NCBI RefSeq assembly: GCF_000012365.1
Contig: NC_007651.1
Span: forward strand, 3,286,001-3,350,000
Origin: Burkholderia thailandensis E264
GTDB taxonomy: Bacteria; Pseudomonadota; Gammaproteobacteria; Burkholderiales; Burkholderiaceae
DNA length: 64,000 nt
Direction of reading: 5' to 3'
Shown: piece after piece, positions 58,421-64,000 of the stretch
Position numbering within the stretch: position 1 is the stretch's first letter
Layout of the letters: each line of letters opens with the position of its first letter
Made by a program: the position numbers and the translations under genes
The notes under the pieces: model-generated
Database searches by the model: none
Seen by the model: the letters and a program-made list of their open reading frames with translations, nothing else
What the model was told of the DNA's origin: nothing

Positions 58421-59914
58421 ATGACTGAACTCGAATTCCAATCGCTCGCCAACGAGGGCTACAACCGCATTCCGCTCATCGCCGAAGCGCTGGCCGACCT
58501 CGAAACGCCGCTTTCGCTGTATCTGAAGCTCGCGCAGCCCGAACGCGGCGGCGCCAACTCGTTCCTGCTCGAATCGGTGGTGGGCGGCGAGCGCTTCGGG
58601 CGCTACTCGTTCATCGGCCTGCCCGCGCACACGCTCGTGCGCACGAAGAACGGCGTGTCGGAAGTCGTGACGGACGGCCGGGTCGTCGAAACCCACGACG
58701 GCGATCCGTTCGCGTTCATCGCGAAATTCCAGAGCCGCTTCAAGGTCGCGCAGCGTCCCGGCCTGCCGCGCTTCTGCGGCGGCCTCGCCGGCTACTTCGG
58801 CTACGACGCGGTGCGCTACATCGAGAAAAAGCTCGCGCACACCGCGCCGCGCGACGATCTCGGCCTGCCCGACATCCAGTTGCTGCTCACCGAGGAAGTC
58901 GCCGTCATCGACAATCTCGCCGGCAAGCTCTACCTGATCGTCTACGCCGATCCGACGAAGCCCGAGGCGTACACGAAAGCCAAGCAGCGGCTGCGCGAGC
59001 TGAAGCACCGGCTGCGCGCGAGCGTCGTGCCGCCCGTCACGTCGGCGAGCGTGCGCACCGAAATCTATCGCGAGTTCAAGAAGGAAGACTATCTGGCCGC
59101 CGTGCGCCAGGCGAAGGAATACATCGCGGCGGGCGAGCTGATGCAGATCCAGGTCGGCCAGCGCCTCGCGAAGCCGTATCGCGACAATCCGCTGTCGCTG
59201 TACCGCGCGCTGCGTTCGCTGAATCCGTCGCCGTATATGTATTACTACAACTTCGGCGAATTCCATGTCGTCGGCGCATCGCCGGAGATTCTCGTGCGCC
59301 AGGAGAAGCGCGGCGACGACCAGATCGTGACAATCCGCCCGCTCGCCGGCACGCGTGCGCGCGGCAACACGCCCGAGCGCGATGCCGAGCTCGCGACCGA
59401 GCTGCTCAACGATCCGAAGGAGATCGCCGAGCACGTGATGCTGATCGACCTCGCGCGCAACGACGTCGGCCGCATCGCGCAGATCGGCTCGGTTCAAGTG
59501 ACCGACAAGATGGTGATCGAGAAATACTCGCACGTGCAGCATATCGTGAGCTCGGTCGAAGGCAAGCTGAAGCCCGGCATGACGAATTACGACGTGCTGC
59601 GCGCGACGTTCCCGGCCGGCACGCTCTCCGGCGCGCCGAAGGTCCGCGCGATGGAGCTGATCGACGAGCTCGAGCCGGTGAAGCGCGGGCTCTACGGCGG
59701 CGCGGTCGGCTACCTGTCGTTCTCGGGCGAGATGGATCTCGCGATCGCGATCCGCACGGGCCTCATCCACAACGGCAATCTGTACGTGCAGGCGGCGGCG
59801 GGCATCGTCGCCGACTCGGTGCCCGAATCCGAATGGCAGGAAACCGAGAACAAGGCGCGTGCGGTGCTGCGCGCGGCCGAACAGGTGCAAGACGGCCTCG
59901 ATTCCGATTTCTGA
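58421..59914 (+). CDS. trpE: anthranilate synthase component I
   Basis: 497 residues from the ATG at 58421, with AGGACCGGAAC ahead. The N-terminal LLES-type feedback site for Trp is in [20 protein letters not shown]; the chorismate-binding core has [46 protein letters not shown] and [20 protein letters not shown]. It makes anthranilate from chorismate and ammonia supplied by TrpG. Confidence 0.97.
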   Translation: MTELEFQSLANEGYNRIPLIAEALADLETPLSLYLKLAQPERGGANSFLLESVVGGERFGRYSFIGLPAHTLVRTKNGVSEVVTDGRVVETHDGDPFAFIAKFQSRFKVAQRPGLPRFCGGLAGYFGYDAVRYIEKKLAHTAPRDDLGLPDIQLLLTEEVAVIDNLAGKLYLIVYADPTKPEAYTKAKQRLRELKHRLRASVVPPVTSASVRTEIYREFKKEDYLAAVRQAKEYIAAGELMQIQVGQRLAKPYRDNPLSLYRALRSLNPSPYMYYYNFGEFHVVGASPEILVRQEKRGDDQIVTIRPLAGTRARGNTPERDAELATELLNDPKEIAEHVMLIDLARNDVGRIAQIGSVQVTDKMVIEKYSHVQHIVSSVEGKLKPGMTNYDVLRATFPAGTLSGAPKVRAMELIDELEPVKRGLYGGAVGYLSFSGEMDLAIAIRTGLIHNGNLYVQAAAGIVADSVPESEWQETENKARAVLRAAEQVQDGLDSDF

Positions 59915-59927
59915 CCGGAGACTGACC

Positions 59928-60518
<591 letters not shown>

Positions 60519-60535
60519 CGACGGCGGACCGAATC

Positions 60536-61567
60536 ATGACCATCACTCCCCAGGAAGCGCTGCAGCGCACGATCGAGCACCGCGAGATCTTCCACGACGA
60601 AATGCTGCACCTGATGCGGCTCATCATGCGCGGCGACATGTCGCCCGTGATGGCGGCCGCGATCATCACCGGTCTGCGCGTGAAGAAGGAGACGATCGGC
60701 GAGATCACCGCCGCCGCGACGGTGATGCGCGAGTTCGCGCGCCACGTCGAGGTGGAGGACAACGCGAATTTCGTCGACATCGTCGGCACGGGCGGCGACG
60801 GCTCGCACACGTTCAACATCTCGACCGCGACGATGTTCGTCGCGGCGGCGGCGGGCGCGAAGGTCGCGAAGCACGGCAACCGCGGCGTGTCGAGCAAGTC
60901 CGGCAGCGCCGACGTGCTCGAGGCGCTCGGCGTGAACATCGATCTGCAGCCCGAGCAGGTGGCCGCGTCGATCGCCGAGACGGGGATGGGCTTCATGTTC
61001 GCGCCGAACCATCATCCGGCGATGCGCAACATCGCGCCCGTGCGCCGCGAGCTCGGCGTGCGGACGATCTTCAACATCCTGGGGCCGCTCACCAACCCGG
61101 CCGACGCGCCGAACCAGCTGATGGGCGTGTTCCATCCGGATCTCGTCGGCATTCAGGTGCGCGTGATGCAGCGGCTCGGCGCGCGGCACGTGCTCGTCGT
61201 CTACGGCAAGGACGGGATGGACGAGGTGTCGCTCGGCGCGGCGACGCTCGTCGGCGAGCTGCGCGACGGCGAAGTGCGCGAGTACGAGATCCACCCGGAG
61301 GACTTCGGGATGCAGATGGTGTCGAACCGCACGCTAAAGGTCGAGAACGCCGGCGAATCCCGCGTGATGCTGCTCGAGGCGCTCGGCAACAAGCCGGGCG
61401 TCGCGCGCGAAATCGTCACGCTCAACGCGGGCACCGCGCTCTATTCGGCGAACGTCGCGGGCTCGATCGCCGACGGCATCCAGCTCGCGCGCGAAGCGAT
61501 CGCGAGCGGCCGCGCGCGCGAGAAGGTCGACGAGCTCGCGCGCTTCACGCAGCAGTTCAAGCGCTGA
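60536..61567 (+). CDS. trpD: anthranilate phosphoribosyltransferase
   Basis: 343 residues. The PRPP-binding motif is [20 protein letters not shown], followed by [20 protein letters not shown] and the anthranilate region [20 protein letters not shown]. It joins anthranilate to PRPP. It follows trpG by 17 bp in the same operon. Confidence 0.97.
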   Translation: MTITPQEALQRTIEHREIFHDEMLHLMRLIMRGDMSPVMAAAIITGLRVKKETIGEITAAATVMREFARHVEVEDNANFVDIVGTGGDGSHTFNISTATMFVAAAAGAKVAKHGNRGVSSKSGSADVLEALGVNIDLQPEQVAASIAETGMGFMFAPNHHPAMRNIAPVRRELGVRTIFNILGPLTNPADAPNQLMGVFHPDLVGIQVRVMQRLGARHVLVVYGKDGMDEVSLGAATLVGELRDGEVREYEIHPEDFGMQMVSNRTLKVENAGESRVMLLEALGNKPGVAREIVTLNAGTALYSANVAGSIADGIQLAREAIASGRAREKVDELARFTQQFKR

Positions 61568-61621
61568 TCCGGCGCCTCGCGCCTCAACCGAATCCGAATC
61601 CAGCACGCAGGGCAGACATCC

Positions 61622-62407
61622 ATGAGCGACATCCTCGACAAAATCATCGCCGTCAAGCGCGAAGAGATCGCCGCCGCACTCAAGAGCGCGCCGCTCGAAG
61701 AACTGAAGCTGCAGGCGTCGGCGCGCGATTCGCGCGACTTCGTCGGCGCGCTGCGCGGCAAGCATGCGGCCGGACACGCCGCCGTCATCGCCGAGGTGAA
61801 GAAGGCGAGCCCGTCGAAAGGCGTGCTGCGCGAGCGCTTCGTGCCGGCCGACATCGCCCGCTCGTACGCGGAGCACGGCGCCGCATGCCTGTCGGTGCTG
61901 ACCGACGAGCAGTTCTTCCAGGGCAGCGCGCGCTATCTGGAAGAGGCGCGCGCCGCATGCAACCTGCCCGTGCTGCGCAAGGACTTCATCGTCGACCCGT
62001 ATCAGGTGCTCGAAGCGCGCGCGATGGGCGCGGACGCGATCCTGCTGATCGCCGCCGCACTCGATACGCCGCTGATGGTCGATCTCGAGGCGTACGCGCA
62101 TTCGCTCGGGCTCGCGGTGCTCGTCGAGGTGCACAACCGCGACGAACTGAGCGCGGCGCTCGAACTGAAGACGCCGCTCGTCGGCATCAACAACCGCAAC
62201 CTGCGCACGTTCGAGACGACGATCGACACGACGCTCGGCATGCTCGACGCGATTCCGGACGACCGCATCGTCGTCACCGAATCGGGCATCCTGTCGCGCG
62301 CGGACGTCGAGCGAATGGAAGCGGCGGGCGTGCATACGTTCCTCGTCGGCGAAGCGTTCATGCGCGCCGAGAATCCGGGCGCGGAACTCGCGCGGATGTT
62401 CTTCTGA
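61622..62407 (+). CDS. trpC: indole-3-glycerol phosphate synthase
   Basis: 261 residues, TIM barrel, not fused to Trp[18 protein letters not shown] (catalytic Lys and phosphate contacts), [31 protein letters not shown] and [12 protein letters not shown] are the family motifs. It closes the indole ring. It lies 54 bp after trpD; trpF, trpB and trpA are not in the window. Confidence 0.97.
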   Translation: MSDILDKIIAVKREEIAAALKSAPLEELKLQASARDSRDFVGALRGKHAAGHAAVIAEVKKASPSKGVLRERFVPADIARSYAEHGAACLSVLTDEQFFQGSARYLEEARAACNLPVLRKDFIVDPYQVLEARAMGADAILLIAAALDTPLMVDLEAYAHSLGLAVLVEVHNRDELSAALELKTPLVGINNRNLRTFETTIDTTLGMLDAIPDDRIVVTESGILSRADVERMEAAGVHTFLVGEAFMRAENPGAELARMFF

Positions 62408-62417
62408 GCGGCCCGCG

Positions 62418-63059
62418 ATGGCGATCGAACAGGAAATCAAGCTCGCGCTGCCCGCCGCGCAAGTCGACGCGGCGCGGCGCTTTCTCGATGCGCGCGCCGG
62501 CGCCAGCGGCCGAGAGATCGCGCTCGTGAACGTCTACTTCGACACGCCGACGCTCACGCTCGCGCGCGCGAAAAGCGCGCTGCGCCTGCGGCGCGCGCCG
62601 CAGGGCTGGCTGCAGACGTTCAAGACGGCCGGCATGAGCGAGCGCGGGTTGCATCGCCGCCACGAGTGGGAGATGCCCGTCGCGGGCGAAGCGCTCGAGA
62701 TCGATGCGCTTTGCGCCGCATGCGACGTGCCGGACGCGGCCGATGCGCTACGCGCCGCCGCGCCGCAGTTGATCGCGCTCTTTCGCACCGACTTCTCACG
62801 CACGCTGTGGCGCATCGAACACGCGGGCGCGACGATCGAGGCGGCGCTCGATCGCGGCGAGATCGTCGCGCAGGCGGACGGCGACGTGCGCCGCGAGCCG
62901 ATCTGCGAGATCGAGCTCGAACTCGTCGATGGCGACGCGGGTGCGCTCGCGACGCTCGCCGACGAAGTCGCCGCAGCGCTGCCGGGCGTCGCGCCGGACA
63001 ACCTGAGCAAGGCGCAGCGCGGCTATCGGCTGCGCGGCGGCGACCTGCGCACCGACTGA
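62418..63059 (+). CDS. CYTH domain protein (inorganic triphosphatase-like)
   Basis: 213 residues. The signature EQEIKLAL (ExExK) is at the N-terminus, followed by [20 protein letters not shown] and the acidic-basic strands of the triphosphate tunnel ([10 protein letters not shown]). CYTH enzymes hydrolyse tripolyphosphate or thiamine triphosphate. E. coli YgiF has an added CHAD domain; this one has none. It lies 10 bp after trpC and may be co-transcribed. Confidence 0.85.
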   Translation: MAIEQEIKLALPAAQVDAARRFLDARAGASGREIALVNVYFDTPTLTLARAKSALRLRRAPQGWLQTFKTAGMSERGLHRRHEWEMPVAGEALEIDALCAACDVPDAADALRAAAPQLIALFRTDFSRTLWRIEHAGATIEAALDRGEIVAQADGDVRREPICEIELELVDGDAGALATLADEVAAALPGVAPDNLSKAQRGYRLRGGDLRTD

Positions 63060-63073
63060 CCGCCCTTTTCCGC

Positions 63074-63889
63074 ATGACCAAGCCCTCTTCGTCCCGCCCG
63101 ATGCAACAACCCTCGCTGTTCGACGATCCTGCTCCGCCCGCGCCGCCGGCCCCGAAGGGCGACGCATTCACGCCCACCCTCGAATCGCAATTCGACGCGT
63201 TGCCGCCCGACTGGCGCGCGATTCTCGAGCCGTTCGTCGCGAGCGACGCCTATGCGCCGCTCTGCCGCTTCGTCGACGGCGAGCGTGCGGCCGGCAAGGC
63301 GATTTATCCGGCCGACGTGTTCCGCGCGCTGCGGCTCACGCATCCGGACGACGTGAAGGTCGTGATTCTCGGCCAGGACCCGTATCACGGCGAGGACCGC
63401 GGCATCCCGCAGGCGCACGGGCTCGCGTTCTCGGTGCCGCCCGGCGTGCGGCCGCCGCCGTCGCTGCGCAACATCTTCAAGGAAATCTCGGCCGACTTCG
63501 GCTATGAAGCGCCCCGCCACGGCTGTCTCGACACCTGGGCGAGCCAGGGCGTGCTGCTGCTCAACACGGTGCTGACCGTCGAGCGCTCGTCGGCCGCGAG
63601 CCACGCGAAGCGCGGCTGGGAAAAATGCACCGACACGCTGATCCACGAACTCGCGACACGCCACCGCCACCTCGTGTTCATGCTGTGGGGCGCGCACGCG
63701 CAGGCAAAGCGCGCGCTATTCGATCCGCGCGAGCACTGCGTGCTCGAAGCGCCGCATCCGTCGCCGCTGTCCGCGCACCGCGGCTTCCTCGGCTGCCGTC
63801 ATTTCGCGCTCGCGAACGACTATCTCGTCAAACACGGGCGCGCGCCGATCGACTGGCGGCTGCCGGACGCAGCCGAGACGCTCGCCTGA
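63074..63889 (+). CDS. ung: uracil-DNA glycosylase
   Basis: 271 residues from the ATG at 63074. Catalytic water-activating motif [11 protein letters not shown], uracil pocket [14 protein letters not shown], and the Leu-intercalation loop [14 protein letters not shown] are all present. It removes uracil from DNA to start base-excision repair. The N-terminal 30 residues, rich in Pro and with QQPSLFDD, could be a contact site for the sliding clamp. Confidence 0.96.
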   Translation: MTKPSSSRPMQQPSLFDDPAPPAPPAPKGDAFTPTLESQFDALPPDWRAILEPFVASDAYAPLCRFVDGERAAGKAIYPADVFRALRLTHPDDVKVVILGQDPYHGEDRGIPQAHGLAFSVPPGVRPPPSLRNIFKEISADFGYEAPRHGCLDTWASQGVLLLNTVLTVERSSAASHAKRGWEKCTDTLIHELATRHRHLVFMLWGAHAQAKRALFDPREHCVLEAPHPSPLSAHRGFLGCRHFALANDYLVKHGRAPIDWRLPDAAETLA

Positions 63890-64000
63890 CGCTCGACGCC
63901 GGACCGTTTCGGCGAAACAGCCCGCCGCGCGCGATTCCGCTCGCGCCACGTGAAAAGGACGTGCCCCAGGCCCAAGTGCATCGCGCGGCATCCAGCCCAT

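Noticed and set aside
63716..64000. Minus-strand frame reaching the window end
   Set aside because: It is antisense to ung for most of its length and has no recognisable domain; a real gene beyond the edge cannot be excluded.

Overview
The window is GC-rich, dense chromosomal DNA that reads as Burkholderia, most likely the B. pseudomallei/mallei/thailandensis group. The grounds are the codon usage, the rRNA operon sequence, the gene order rpe-gph-trpE-trpG-trpD-trpC, the phenylacetate (paa) gene set, short GC-rich tandem repeats, and an IS407-like end starting TGACCTGCCCCC. No species call is certain from sequence reading alone.

Layout. 1-8 kb: tail of an ABC-transporter ATPase, an Lrp/AsnC regulator divergent from a cysteine-dioxygenase-like protein, a YwnA/YwnB-like pair (Rrf2 regulator and NAD(P)-binding protein) sharing a putative operator, a lipoprotein, a Tat-exported PhoX/DUF839 protein, a candidate small RNA and an IclR regulator. 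8-16 kb: a tripartite RND efflux operon of MdtABC type with two pump subunits and no outer-membrane factor here. 16-21 kb: NAD(P)-binding protein, periplasmic peroxiredoxin, a PAS-GGDEF-EAL protein and an HDOD protein. 21.5-26.7 kb: a minus-strand operon for a ba3-type cytochrome c oxidase (subunits I, II and small IIa) with three multi-haem c-type cytochromes. 27-30.5 kb: a lipoprotein with two DTG motifs and a PDZ domain, and a MASE4-type histidine kinase. 30.9-38.5 kb: an accessory-looking stretch with an ssuA pseudogene, an orphan transposase, a SerA-like dehydrogenase, an AraC regulator divergent from a fatty-acid desaturase, and an aminopeptidase P.

38.7-42 kb is a mobile-element nest: an IS407-type remnant, then an internally deleted IS66-family element with 110-bp perfect terminal repeats, whose tnpC is split by an intact IS256-family element with an 8-bp target duplication. 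It abuts the terminator of a complete rRNA operon on the minus strand (16S, tRNA-Ile, tRNA-Ala, 23S, 5S; 47.3 to 42.1 kb) with two candidate tandem promoters and boxA.

47.9-54.4 kb holds paaF, divergent from paaN, a paaJ-type thiolase, paaG, paaI and paaK, with a TetR-type palindrome between. 54.7-64 kb is housekeeping: mltA, a small membrane protein, apaG, rpe, gph, a newly noted trp leader peptide with attenuator, trpE, trpG, trpD, trpC, a CYTH triphosphatase and ung.

The least expected signals are the trpL leader and attenuator, the candidate sRNA beside iclR, the duplicated operator flanking the Rrf2 regulator and its partner, the 110-bp IS66 repeats, the two-DTG PDZ lipoprotein, and the insertion in MdtC. 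I saw no CRISPR array, defence system, phage or secretion system.
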